A DNA stretch of 12,077 nt. It comes from an uncultured Phycisphaerales bacterium (GTDB taxonomy: Bacteria; Planctomycetota; Phycisphaerae; WQYP01). The notes under the pieces are model-generated. The model did not search any database. It was not told the origin of the DNA and saw only the letters and a list, made by a program, of their open reading frames with translations. A program made the position numbers and the translations under genes. The stretch covers positions 1 through 12,077 of the forward strand of contig CALCHA010000632.1 of the NCBI GenBank assembly GCA_937901265.1, in the 5' to 3' direction. Shown one piece after another: positions 4,333-11,169 of the stretch; within the stretch, counting starts at the first letter, position 1, and every line of letters starts with the position of its first letter.

Positions 4333-6245
4333 TCTCCCGGGACGGTGTGTGCGGTCAGGGTGTCGAGCATGGCGGCGGCGCGGCTGCGGACGCGGATGTT
4401 GGGGTCGCGGCGAGCCATGCCGGAGACCTGCCGCACCATCTCCAGGAGCCCCAGGCGATCGACCACCCAGAGGGCGGAGATGCGGTGCATGGGGTTGGGG
4501 TCGGCGAGCATCCGGGTGAGGCATTCGCGGGCGGTGGCGAAATCAAACTGGCTGATGGCCTTGATGGCGTTGGCGCGTTCGCGGTTGTGCCGCGAGTTGA
4601 GCAGGGTGAGGACCTGCTGCGATTTGTCGGCAATGTGCAGGGCCTCCATGCTTTCGACGGCATTGGAGCGGACGCGCGAGTCGGGATGTTGGGCGGCGAG
4701 TTCGAGCAGGTCATGGAGGCGCGGGTCGTTGAGCCGGGCGGCCAACTTCACAGCGATGGCGGCGACCCGCGGATCGTCGTGGCCGCAGAGGGCGATCACC
4801 TCGCCGCGATAGGGGGCGAGGTTGCCGATGGCTGCGAGCATTTTGAGGCCCTGGGCGAGTTCGGCGACGTGGGGATTGGCGAGCTTGGCCCGGAGGGCGT
4901 CGCTGGAGGCGGGGTCTCCGGCGGCGGCGCGTGCCTGGGCGTGCTGCAGGGCGGGGGGGAGCTGGGCGTACTGGTCCCAGACGCGCTGGAACTGGGTTTC
5001 CTTGGGCTCAAAGCGTCCCTCTCCGGCGCCGGCCGTGGCGGAGGGTCGCACCGGGGCTCTGCCGGCCATTTGAAGGATGCGGCGGACGGAGGCGTGCCGA
5101 TTGGCTGCCAGGTTGTGAATGATGGTGCGCGACTCGACGGAGGCGGAGGGGCCGCGACCGACGAGGTGTCGGGCGGCGATGCGTGCAACGACTTCGTCAG
5201 GATCGTCCGCCAGCCGGGCCAGCAGGTGGGCGGCATCCAGGCAGCTTGCGCCGGCCGCGGCACCGGCAATGGCGATCCGCCACGCGCGGTCATCGGCGGC
5301 CAGCGGGAGCATCTCGATCAGCAGCGCCGCCTTGCGCGCCGGGGGCAGGCCCAGCACCTCGATGAGGCGGATCCACTGGGGCCAGGTGTCGCCGTTGATC
5401 ATTGAATGTTTTTTGGCCACCGCGAAGAGTCGGGCATGCGGAACGGTGGCGGCGCCGCTGCGCAGCAGGGGATCGGCGAGGCGGAAGGATTCCCGGGCAA
5501 GGGCGGCGACGAGCTCGGGCTGCTCGGCGGCACCGAGGCCCGCGACGGCGGCGGGTTTGAGGGGCGATCCCAGGGCTACGAGCAGTCCGCGCGCCAGCAG
5601 CGGGTCCTGTGCGGCGCGCAGCAGCAGGGTCGCGGCGCGGGTGCCCTCGTCGTAGGAGTCGGTGAAGCAGGCCCAGGTGTGCCCATCCTGGCGGCGTTCG
5701 AGGGCCAGGGCCGCAAGGATGGCGGCGGACTGGCGATGGGTCTTGAATTGCCGCAGCCCATGGTCGATCGCCCGGTCCATCTGCGCCGCGTCTTCATAGC
5801 CGGTGAGGGAACGTTGCTCGGCGGGGATGGCCAGAAAAGCGCGGACGGACTCGGTGAGGGCGCGGCCTGCAAGGTCGCGGACGACGGGGCGGGCGTCGAT
5901 GAGGGCCTGCGCGAGGAGGTAGGTCAGCTTGACGTCGGCGCACTGGCGAACGATGGCGATGACATTTTCCCGCGCCGGGCCGTCGGAGTCCTGCATGGTC
6001 TCGGCCAGGGGGCCGAAGAGATCGCGCGGCGAGGCGACGACCTGGCGGCGTACGGATTCGTCCAGGCGGTCAAAAGCCCGGATGAGGGCAACCCAGCCGG
6101 TGCGTTTGTTGCGTTTGAGCAGGAGGTCTGCCAGCTCGCGCTGCTCGGGGGCGGTGGCATCGCCGAGGATGACGTCGACGACGCGTTCAGCAGCGAGGTT
6201 TTTGGTCGCGAGCAGGTGCTGGAGGATGTCGTGGCGGGTGGTCAT
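4329..6245 (-). CDS. HEAT-repeat protein
   Basis: This is a 638-residue, almost wholly helical protein with no signal peptide or membrane segment, so cytoplasmic. From about residue 405 onward HEAT-type repeats are clear. Recurrent units have Asp-Pro-x-Val-Arg style turns: HDDPRVAAIAVKLAARL, HPDSRVRSNAVESMEAL, ADPNPMHRISALWVVDRLG and RDPNIRVRSRAAAMLDTL. The N-terminal two thirds (including DSDGPARENVIAIVRQC and DARPVVRDLAGRALTES) carry weaker repeats of the same type. Such proteins are scaffolds that bind other proteins; no catalytic motif is seen. The start at 6245 (MTTRHDILQHLL) has no SD sequence, and a GATAAT box lies just upstream. The next gene overlaps by four bases, so the two form an operon. 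By position the partner may recruit this protein to the membrane (inference). Confidence 0.85.
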   Translation of the reverse strand: MTTRHDILQHLLATKNLAAERVVDVILGDATAPEQRELADLLLKRNKRTGWVALIRAFDRLDESVRRQVVASPRDLFGPLAETMQDSDGPARENVIAIVRQCADVKLTYLLAQALIDARPVVRDLAGRALTESVRAFLAIPAEQRSLTGYEDAAQMDRAIDHGLRQFKTHRQSAAILAALALERRQDGHTWACFTDSYDEGTRAATLLLRAAQDPLLARGLLVALGSPLKPAAVAGLGAAEQPELVAALARESFRLADPLLRSGAATVPHARLFAVAKKHSMINGDTWPQWIRLIEVLGLPPARKAALLIEMLPLAADDRAWRIAIAGAAAGASCLDAAHLLARLADDPDEVVARIAARHLVGRGPSASVESRTIIHNLAANRHASVRRILQMAGRAPVRPSATAGAGEGRFEPKETQFQRVWDQYAQLPPALQHAQARAAAGDPASSDALRAKLANPHVAELAQGLKMLAAIGNLAPYRGEVIALCGHDDPRVAAIAVKLAARLNDPRLHDLLELAAQHPDSRVRSNAVESMEALHIADKSQQVLTLLNSRHNRERANAIKAISQFDFATARECLTRMLADPNPMHRISALWVVDRLGLLEMVRQVSGMARRDPNIRVRSRAAAMLDTLTAHTVPGE

Positions 6246-6254
6246 GTTGTCAGA

Positions 6255-6260
6255 ATTATC
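6255..6260 (-). promoter_or_regulatory. Candidate -10 box of HEAT operon
   Basis: On the minus strand GATAAT (6260-6255) matches the -10 consensus at 5 of 6 positions and ends 9 bases before the ATG at 6245. It would give an mRNA with a leader of only a few bases. No good -35 hexamer is seen, and no SD lies in the interval. Confidence 0.35.
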
Positions 6261-6327
6261 GGTAACAACGCGTGGGAGGTTTCACGGAAGACGCGACCGG
6301 GTAAAAATAACGAAGCTCGCTCACACG

Positions 6328-6369
6328 CCCAACTTCCAACGCCGAACGCCGAACGCCGAACCCCGACCG
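6328..6369 (+). repeat. Six tandem heptamers, consensus CCGAACG
   Basis: Six consecutive 7-base units fill 6328-6369: CCCAACT, TCCAACG, CCGAACG twice, CCGAACC and CCGACCG. The unit is degenerate at the ends and exact in the middle. It lies in the divergent gap between the HEAT and aminotransferase genes, directly upstream of the latter's promoter. Short heptanucleotide tandem repeats of this kind are known between genes in cyanobacteria and seem to occur in other lineages. The function here is unknown. Confidence 0.8.
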
Positions 6370-6398
6370 TTTACACCCTCCCCCTCCGCCCGTAACAT
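6370..6398 (+). promoter_or_regulatory. Sigma70-type promoter of aminotransferase gene
   Basis: TTTACA at 6370-6375 (5 of 6 to the -35 consensus) and TAACAT at 6393-6398 (4 of 6 to the -10) are exactly 17 bases apart. Transcription would start near 6405, about 39 bases before the ATG at 6444. The heptamer repeat abuts the -35 box. Confidence 0.6.
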
Positions 6399-6443
6399 AC
6401 GCCAACAGGGGGATTTGCACCTTCTTTCCGGAGCCCACGCACA

Positions 6444-7622
6444 ATGTCACGCGCACCCACGGTTTCTGCTGCTTCCTCCGCGGCCACCCCCAAAGCGGTG
6501 CCGCTTTTCGAGCTGGCAACGCAGTGGCAACTTATTCGCAACGACGTTGAAGCGGCTGTAAAGGAGGTTCTGGATTCGCAGCATTACACCTCCGGGGCGA
6601 CGTCTGGCCCCTTCGTGGGGCGGTTCGAAGAGAACATGGGCAAGCTGCTGGGGGCAGAGGTGGTGGCTCTTTCTTCCGGCACTGATGCGATACTCGCGGC
6701 GCTGATGGCGCTGAATATCGGACGCGATGCGGCGGATCGGCGGCATGAGGTGATCACGACGCCCTTCACGTTTTTCGCCACGGCCGGGTGCATTGTCCGC
6801 GCCGGGGCGCGCCCGGTGTTCGTGGATATCGACCCCGCCACGTTCCTGATGAACATCAAAGCCGCAGCGGCGGCGGTGACGAAGCAGACGCGCGCCATCA
6901 TCCCGGTGCATCTCTACGGGCAGATGCTGGACACCGAAGCGCTGGCGAAGATCGCCGCCACGCAGGGGCTGGACGTGATCGAAGATGCGGCGCAATCCAT
7001 CGGAGCGCGGGACATCCATGGCAAGCAGATCGGGGAGAATGCGCGCTGCGCCTGTCTGAGTTTTTATCCGACCAAAAACCTCGGGGCGGCGGGCGATGCC
7101 GGGGCGCTGGTGACGCGCGATCAGGCGCTGGCGACGCGGTTCAAGCAGACGCGGCAACATGGCGAGACCTCGCGCTATCACCACGAGTTCGTCGGCGGCA
7201 ACTTCCGCATGGATGCGCTGCAGGCGGCCGTGCTGAATGTGAAGCTCAAGTGGCTGGGGCAGTGGAACGAGCGGCGGCGGGCGATTGCGGCGTATTACAC
7301 GTCGCGGCTGGCGGGATCGCCCGTGACGCCGCCGGTAGAGCTGGCGGGAGGCTATCACGTGTATCACCAATACGTGATCCGCGTGCCCGACGGGAAGCGG
7401 GATGCCCTGCGTGATCACCTCGGGCGGCAAGGGGTTGGATGCAATATTTATTATCCGAAATCGCTGCACGTTCAGGCCTGCTTTGCGGACCTGGGCTATC
7501 GGCAGGGGCAGTTCCCGCATGCGGAGAAGGCCTGCGAGGAAGTGCTGGCGCTGCCGATTTTTCCGGAGCTGACGCCGAGCCAGATAGAGCGCGTGGCGGA
7601 CGCGGTCCTGAAGTTTTTTTGA
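6444..7622 (+). CDS. DegT/DnrJ/EryC1/StrS family aminotransferase
   Basis: This is a 392-residue PLP enzyme that transfers an amino group, normally from glutamate, to a keto-sugar nucleotide. Family hallmarks are visible: VPLFELATQWQLIRNDV (19-35), SSGTDA (77-82) for cofactor phosphate, HLYGQMLD (156-163), EDAAQSIGA (180-188) with Asp181 for the pyridine ring, and SFYPTKNLGAAGDAGA (206-221) with Lys211 as the catalytic lysine. RYHHEFVGGNFRMDALQAA (244-262) and IYYPKSLH near the C-terminus resemble WbpE-type UDP-3-keto-glucuronate aminotransferases. The exact sugar cannot be fixed from sequence. GGAG at 6430-6433 lies 10 bases before the ATG. No other sugar-pathway gene is adjacent, so it may act in envelope polysaccharide synthesis encoded elsewhere. 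Confidence 0.9.
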   Translation: MSRAPTVSAASSAATPKAVPLFELATQWQLIRNDVEAAVKEVLDSQHYTSGATSGPFVGRFEENMGKLLGAEVVALSSGTDAILAALMALNIGRDAADRRHEVITTPFTFFATAGCIVRAGARPVFVDIDPATFLMNIKAAAAAVTKQTRAIIPVHLYGQMLDTEALAKIAATQGLDVIEDAAQSIGARDIHGKQIGENARCACLSFYPTKNLGAAGDAGALVTRDQALATRFKQTRQHGETSRYHHEFVGGNFRMDALQAAVLNVKLKWLGQWNERRRAIAAYYTSRLAGSPVTPPVELAGGYHVYHQYVIRVPDGKRDALRDHLGRQGVGCNIYYPKSLHVQACFADLGYRQGQFPHAEKACEEVLALPIFPELTPSQIERVADAVLKFF

Positions 7623-7631
7623 ACAGGTCAA

Positions 7632-7667
7632 AGCGCGATGATCGACGTGCAAGGGTCGAATCGCGCT
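7632..7667 (+). other. Long hairpin in aminotransferase-mtnA spacer
   Basis: In the 72-base gap, AGCGCGAT (7632-7639) pairs with ATCGCGCT (7660-7667). Just inside, TCGAC (7642-7646) pairs with GTCGA (7655-7659), leaving a GA bulge and an 8-base loop. The 13 pairs make a stable stem. No T run follows on the plus strand, so it is not a standard intrinsic terminator. It could slow transcription, protect the upstream mRNA 3' end, or separate expression of the two genes. It ends 16 bases before the mtnA ribosome site. Confidence 0.6.
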
Positions 7668-7694
7668 GGGGCGGTGGAAGGCGGGAGGTGCGGT

Positions 7695-8783
7695 ATGCGT
7701 GAGGAATCTGCAGCAGGTCGGTCGGCGACGGTGCGCTGGGTGGGCGATGTCGCGGGGCGGCTGGAGCTGCTCGATCAGCGGGCCTTGCCACTGGCGGTGG
7801 AGGTGCTGTCGCTGACGAGCGTCGAGGGCGTGTGGGAAGCGATCCGCACGCTGGCGGTGCGCGGGGCCCCGGCGATCGGGTGTGCGGCGGCGTTCGGCAT
7901 GGTGATCGCGGGACGCGCGGTGTCTCCGTTATCGCAGGCGGCGGAGCTGGTGGCGCGTGTGCGCGAAGCGGGTAATTATTTAAAGAGCGCGCGGCCGACG
8001 GCGGTGAACCTGGAGTGGGCGGTGAATCGCATGCAGCGCGTGGCGGAGGCGGAGCGGGCTGTCGGCGTGCGGGCGCTGCAGACCCGCTTGCTGCAGGAGG
8101 CGCAGGCGATTCTGGCGGAGGATCGGCAGATGTGTCTGGCGATCGGGCGGCATGGCGCAGGCTTTATTCGCGCGGGCATGGGGGTGCTCACGCATTGCAA
8201 TGCGGGGGCGCTGGCGACGTCGGATCATGGCACCGCGCTGGCACTGATGTATGAGGCGCAGCGCAACGGCATGGCCTTTCACGTGTATGCCGACGAGACG
8301 CGCCCGCTGCTTCAGGGGGCCCGGCTGACGGCCTATGAGCTGCAGGCCGCGGGTATCCCCACGACGTTGATTTGCGACAACATGGCGGGGCTGATCATGC
8401 GCCAGGGAAAAGTGCAGCTGGTGGTGGTGGGGGCGGACCGTATTGCGGCCAACGGCGATACGGCCAACAAAATCGGCACCTATTGCGTAGCCACGCTGGC
8501 CAAGGCGCACGGCATACCGTTCGTCGTGGCCGCGCCTTCGTCGACCTTTGATCTGTCGCTGCCGTCGGGCGCGGGCATTCCGATCGAGGAGCGGGCACCG
8601 GAGGAAGTGACGGAGGGGTTTGGGGTGCGGACGGCACCGCTGGGGATTGCGGTGTATAACCCGGCGTTTGACGTCACGCCCGCGGAGCTGATCACGGCGA
8701 TCGTGACGGAGCGCGGGGTGATCGCGCCGGTCGATGCGGCCCACGTGGCGGCGACGATTGTTGACGCCCAGTTGGATCGGTGA
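7695..8783 (+). CDS. mtnA: Methylthioribose-1-phosphate isomerase
   Basis: MtnA converts 5-methylthioribose-1-phosphate to the ribulose form in methionine salvage from methylthioadenosine; some relatives act on 5-deoxyribose-1-phosphate. With ATG 7695 as start it has 362 residues, normal for the family. The start is set by GGAGG (7684-7688) six bases upstream, in preference to an in-frame ATG at 7638 inside the hairpin. Signatures are RGAPAIGCAAAFG (56-68), ARPTAVNLEWAVNRM (99-113), LTHCNAGALAT (165-175) with catalytic Cys168, and GADRIAANGDTANKIGTY (246-263) with catalytic Asp248, both 8 residues later than in the Bacillus enzyme. Distinguished from eIF2B-type relatives by these sites. No other mtn gene lies in the window; a small membrane gene follows after 4 bases. 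Confidence 0.93.
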   Translation: MREESAAGRSATVRWVGDVAGRLELLDQRALPLAVEVLSLTSVEGVWEAIRTLAVRGAPAIGCAAAFGMVIAGRAVSPLSQAAELVARVREAGNYLKSARPTAVNLEWAVNRMQRVAEAERAVGVRALQTRLLQEAQAILAEDRQMCLAIGRHGAGFIRAGMGVLTHCNAGALATSDHGTALALMYEAQRNGMAFHVYADETRPLLQGARLTAYELQAAGIPTTLICDNMAGLIMRQGKVQLVVVGADRIAANGDTANKIGTYCVATLAKAHGIPFVVAAPSSTFDLSLPSGAGIPIEERAPEEVTEGFGVRTAPLGIAVYNPAFDVTPAELITAIVTERGVIAPVDAAHVAATIVDAQLDR

Positions 8784-8787
8784 GCGG

Positions 8788-8958
8788 ATGCGCGGGTTAG
8801 CGGTGATATTTCTGGTGATCGCGGTGACGCTGATCGCGGTAGGGCGGGTGACGGTGCGGCGGGCGGGGCGGGGCCATTCACGCCGCGGGCGCGCGCTGGG
8901 GTGGCTGTTCACGCTGGCGGGGTTCGTGTGCATGCTCGTGGGCGTGACGATCTGGTGA
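8788..8958 (+). CDS. Small two-helix membrane protein
   Basis: This 56-residue protein starts 4 bases after the mtnA stop, so it is probably co-transcribed. Helix 1 spans about 3-19 (GLAVIFLVIAVTLIAVG) and helix 2 about 37-55 (LGWLFTLAGFVCMLVGVTI). A highly basic loop with RR, RGHSRRGR lies between them and is presumably cytoplasmic, giving a hairpin with both ends outside. Longer in-frame starts would overlap mtnA and are not needed. Only a weak GAGCGG precedes the ATG; coupling to mtnA translation is plausible. Family unknown. Confidence 0.6.
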   Translation: MRGLAVIFLVIAVTLIAVGRVTVRRAGRGHSRRGRALGWLFTLAGFVCMLVGVTIW

Positions 8959-9033
8959 AGGCCGCGAGTTTCGCTGAGGCCCGCTTCCCACTACCATACG
9001 CCGCTCTTTCCGCCGCTTGCCAGAGGTTGGTCC

Positions 9034-10065
9034 ATGGACTACATCCCGAACCCCGGTCGCTATCAATCCACGCCCAACCTGTTCCGCCGCTGCGGAAACT
9101 CCGGGCTGCTGCTGCCGGCGATGTCGCTGGGGTGCTGGCACAACTTCGGGGCGCCGGGCACGGATGCGGGGCATCACGGCGACGATGCGTCGTTCCATGA
9201 GAACGCCCGGCAGATGCTGTTCACGGCGTTCGATCTGGGGATCACGCACTTCGACCTTGCGAACAACTACGGGCCGCCGCCGGGCGCGGCGGAGGTGCGC
9301 GTGGGGCGAATTCTGCGTGAAGATTTCGCCGCCCACCGTGACGAGCTGATCATCTCGACCAAGGCCGGCTACACCATGTGGGAGGGTCCCTACGGCGATT
9401 GGGGTTCGCGCAAGTACATGCTGGCGTCGCTCGATGCTTCGCTCAAGCGCCTCGGATTGGACTACGTGGATATTTACTATTCCCATCGGCCCGACCCCGG
9501 CACCCCGATCGAGGAAACCATGGGGGCCCTGGAGCAGGCGGTGCGCTCCGGCAAGGCGTTGTACACCGGCATTTCCAATTACAAGGCCCCGCAGACCGCG
9601 GCGGCGGTGAAAACCTGCCGGGAGAATCGCTTCCCCGTTCCCATTATTCACCAGCCCAAATACAGCATGTTCGAGCGCTGGATCGAGGGCGAGCTGCTGG
9701 CGGTGGCGGAGGAGGCGGGGATCGGGCTGATCTGCTTCAGCCCGCTGGCGCAGGGGCTGCTCACCGACAAATACCTCCACGGCATTCCGGCGGATTCGCG
9801 GGCGACGCTCGGGGGGTTTTTGCAGCCGACGGCGATCACCGATGCCAAAATCGCCAAGGTGCGGGCGCTGAACGCCCTGGCCCAGGCCCGCGGGCAATCG
9901 CTCGCCCAGATGGCGCTCGCCTGGGTGCTGCGCCACAAGGTGGTCACCAGCGTGCTCATCGGCGCCAGCCGCCCGGCGCAGATCAAGGAGAATCTCGCGG
10001 CACTCCACGCGCCGCCCTTTTCCGCCGACGAACTGGCGAAGATCGAGAGCATCTTGGCGGGATGA
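9034..10065 (+). CDS. gprA: Aldo-keto reductase, YghZ/GprA type
   Basis: This is a 343-residue NADPH-dependent reductase, very close in pattern to E. coli YghZ (GprA), which reduces L-glyceraldehyde-3-phosphate and methylglyoxal. The two share CGNSGLLLPAMSLGCWHNFG (20-39, with small changes), FDLGITHFDLANNYGPPPG, LREDFAAHRDELIISTKAGY and SVLIGAS near the end. The catalytic tetrad is complete: Asp74, Tyr79, Lys110 and His151. The length fits the family, and the TIM-barrel order is intact. AGAGG at 9022-9026 is seven bases before the ATG. Its physiological job is most likely clearance of toxic short aldehydes. Its stop is only 13 bases from that of the convergent molybdoenzyme gene, leaving no room for a separate terminator. 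Confidence 0.92.
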   Translation: MDYIPNPGRYQSTPNLFRRCGNSGLLLPAMSLGCWHNFGAPGTDAGHHGDDASFHENARQMLFTAFDLGITHFDLANNYGPPPGAAEVRVGRILREDFAAHRDELIISTKAGYTMWEGPYGDWGSRKYMLASLDASLKRLGLDYVDIYYSHRPDPGTPIEETMGALEQAVRSGKALYTGISNYKAPQTAAAVKTCRENRFPVPIIHQPKYSMFERWIEGELLAVAEEAGIGLICFSPLAQGLLTDKYLHGIPADSRATLGGFLQPTAITDAKIAKVRALNALAQARGQSLAQMALAWVLRHKVVTSVLIGASRPAQIKENLAALHAPPFSADELAKIESILAG

Positions 10066-10078
10066 GTCGGGGCCACTC

Positions 10079-10696
10079 TCAGGAATAACGTTCCTCGGCC
10101 CAGGGATCGCCGCGCATGTGGTAGCCGTTCTGCTCCCAGAACCCCGCGACGTCCTCTTCGATCAGCTCGATGCCCTTGACCCACTTGGCGCTCTTCCAGA
10201 AATAGAGCCGGGGAATGACCAGGCGCACCGGGAAGCCGTGGTCGGGCTCGAGCGGCTTGCCGTCGTGCTCGATGGCGAAGAGGCAATCGTCGCCTAGAAA
10301 ATCCGCGAGCGGCAGATTGGTCGTGAAACCCTGCGCGCAGTGGATGAGGACGAACTTCGCGGCAGGAGCCGCCCCGCCCGCCATCTCCATCAGGGTGCGG
10401 GTGCTCGGCCCGCTGAAGGTGTTGTTGAGGCGGCTCCAGCGCGTGACGCAGTGGATGTCGCACTTTACGTCGATCCAGGGCAGCGACCGGAAGGTCTCCC
10501 ACCCGCATTGCCACGGCCGCTTCGCAAGCCCCCGGATGCGAAACTTCCATGCAGCCGGATCCACCCGCGGGACCGTGCCATAGTGCAGCACCGGCCATTT
10601 TTTCGTCTCGGATTGTCCGGGCGGAATCCGCCGCGAGCGGCGGGTGTCGTCGCTGATGATCACGGGGCGCTCGGTCGGGGAGGGAGATTCGCTCAT
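10079..10696 (-). CDS. Sulfite-oxidase-like molybdopterin oxidoreductase
   Basis: This is a 205-residue protein of the cytoplasmic YuiH-like branch of the sulfite oxidase family. It carries only the molybdenum-cofactor domain, without heme or dimerisation domains. The diagnostic motif is CDIHCVTRWSRLNN (79-92), with Cys83 as the likely molybdenum ligand. It is followed by GFTTNLPLADFLGDD (123-137), HGFPVRLVIPRLYFWKSAKWVKGIEL (153-178) and the ending GFWEQNGYHMRGDPW (185-199), all characteristic. There is no Tat or Sec signal, so it is cytoplasmic and unlike periplasmic MsrP. Substrate unknown; a sulfite or S-oxide reaction is the family guess. Only a weak GGTGAA lies before the ATG. No cofactor-synthesis or redox partner gene is adjacent. 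Confidence 0.9.
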   Translation of the reverse strand: MSESPSPTERPVIISDDTRRSRRIPPGQSETKKWPVLHYGTVPRVDPAAWKFRIRGLAKRPWQCGWETFRSLPWIDVKCDIHCVTRWSRLNNTFSGPSTRTLMEMAGGAAPAAKFVLIHCAQGFTTNLPLADFLGDDCLFAIEHDGKPLEPDHGFPVRLVIPRLYFWKSAKWVKGIELIEEDVAGFWEQNGYHMRGDPWAEERYS

Positions 10697-10798
10697 GGTT
10701 CACCGGCAAGGATGTGGAGGGGGAATTCTAGGCGGCGAGCGCGGCGGACGCATCGAGACGGCATCGCAACGGTATCGCGGAGGTGCCATCCCCGTGGC

Positions 10799-10804
10799 TA
10801 CAAT
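10799..10804 (+). promoter_or_regulatory. Candidate -10 box
   Basis: TACAAT at 10799-10804 matches the -10 consensus at 5 of 6 positions. It would start transcription near 10811, 22 bases before the ATG at 10833, leaving the ribosome site GGGAG intact. No clear -35 is seen. It lies in the 136-base divergent gap upstream of the molybdoenzyme gene. Confidence 0.4.
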
Positions 10805-10832
10805 GGTCCGTCCGCCCTATCGGGAGCGCTTT

Positions 10833-11111
10833 ATGGGTTGTTGCCTGGTCGCCATCATCGGCGCCGTCTGGCCGCGGTTGTTGCTGGTACTGGTTTACTT
10901 TTTCGCCCCGCAGATTCCGGCGAAAGCGTTCCATGCGCCGCTTCTGCCGCTGATCGGGTTCATCTGTCTGCCCGCGACGACGCTGCTTTACGAAGTCTCG
11001 ATCTTCTACTGGGGCCCGCCCGATGCAAAGCACCCGCTCGTGCTGATCGTGCTGGCGGTGGCCCTTCTCTCCGATCTTTCGCAGCTGGGCATCTTCCGGC
11101 GAAGGCGCTGA
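10833..11111 (+). CDS. Small three-helix membrane protein
   Basis: This is a 92-residue protein. The start at 10833 has GGGAG (10822-10826) with six-base spacing; longer in-frame starts lack this. Three hydrophobic segments are visible: about 4-25 (CLVAIIGAVWPRLLLVLVYFFA), 35-58 (APLLPLIGFICLPATTLLYEV) and 67-88 (HPLVLIVLAVALLSDL), ending in a basic RRRRR tail. The N-terminal MGCC, the WPRLLLVLVYFF segment and the P-L-I-G-F-x-x-L-P-x-T-T-L motif recall a small membrane family of unknown function seen in several phyla. This is recollection; no name can be assigned. The phoH promoter box begins 22 bases after its stop. Confidence 0.7.
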   Translation: MGCCLVAIIGAVWPRLLLVLVYFFAPQIPAKAFHAPLLPLIGFICLPATTLLYEVSIFYWGPPDAKHPLVLIVLAVALLSDLSQLGIFRRRR

Positions 11112-11132
11112 CCCGGGAACGAGGGACCTGCC

Positions 11133-11138
11133 TATAAT
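11133..11138 (+). promoter_or_regulatory. Perfect -10 box upstream of phoH
   Basis: TATAAT at 11133-11138 is a perfect -10 hexamer in G/C-rich sequence. It would start transcription near 11145, 25 bases before the phoH ATG, with GGAG (11161-11164) in the leader. The only -35-like sequence, CTGACC (11108-11113), has a 19-base spacer and is weak. Confidence 0.5.
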
Positions 11139-11169
11139 CCCGGCACCCGTTGGACCTCCCGGAGACCGC

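Noticed and set aside
4272..6395. Long plus-strand Gly-rich reading frames opposite the HEAT gene
   Set aside because: They are antisense shadows of G/C-rich codons; the HEAT-repeat pattern is on the minus strand.
6447..7652. A 401-residue minus-strand frame opposite the aminotransferase
   Set aside because: The plus strand has a full set of DegT-family motifs; the antisense product is Arg/His-rich and unlike any protein.
8878..10008. A 376-residue minus-strand frame opposite the aldo-keto reductase
   Set aside because: Antisense shadow; the plus strand encodes the complete catalytic tetrad.
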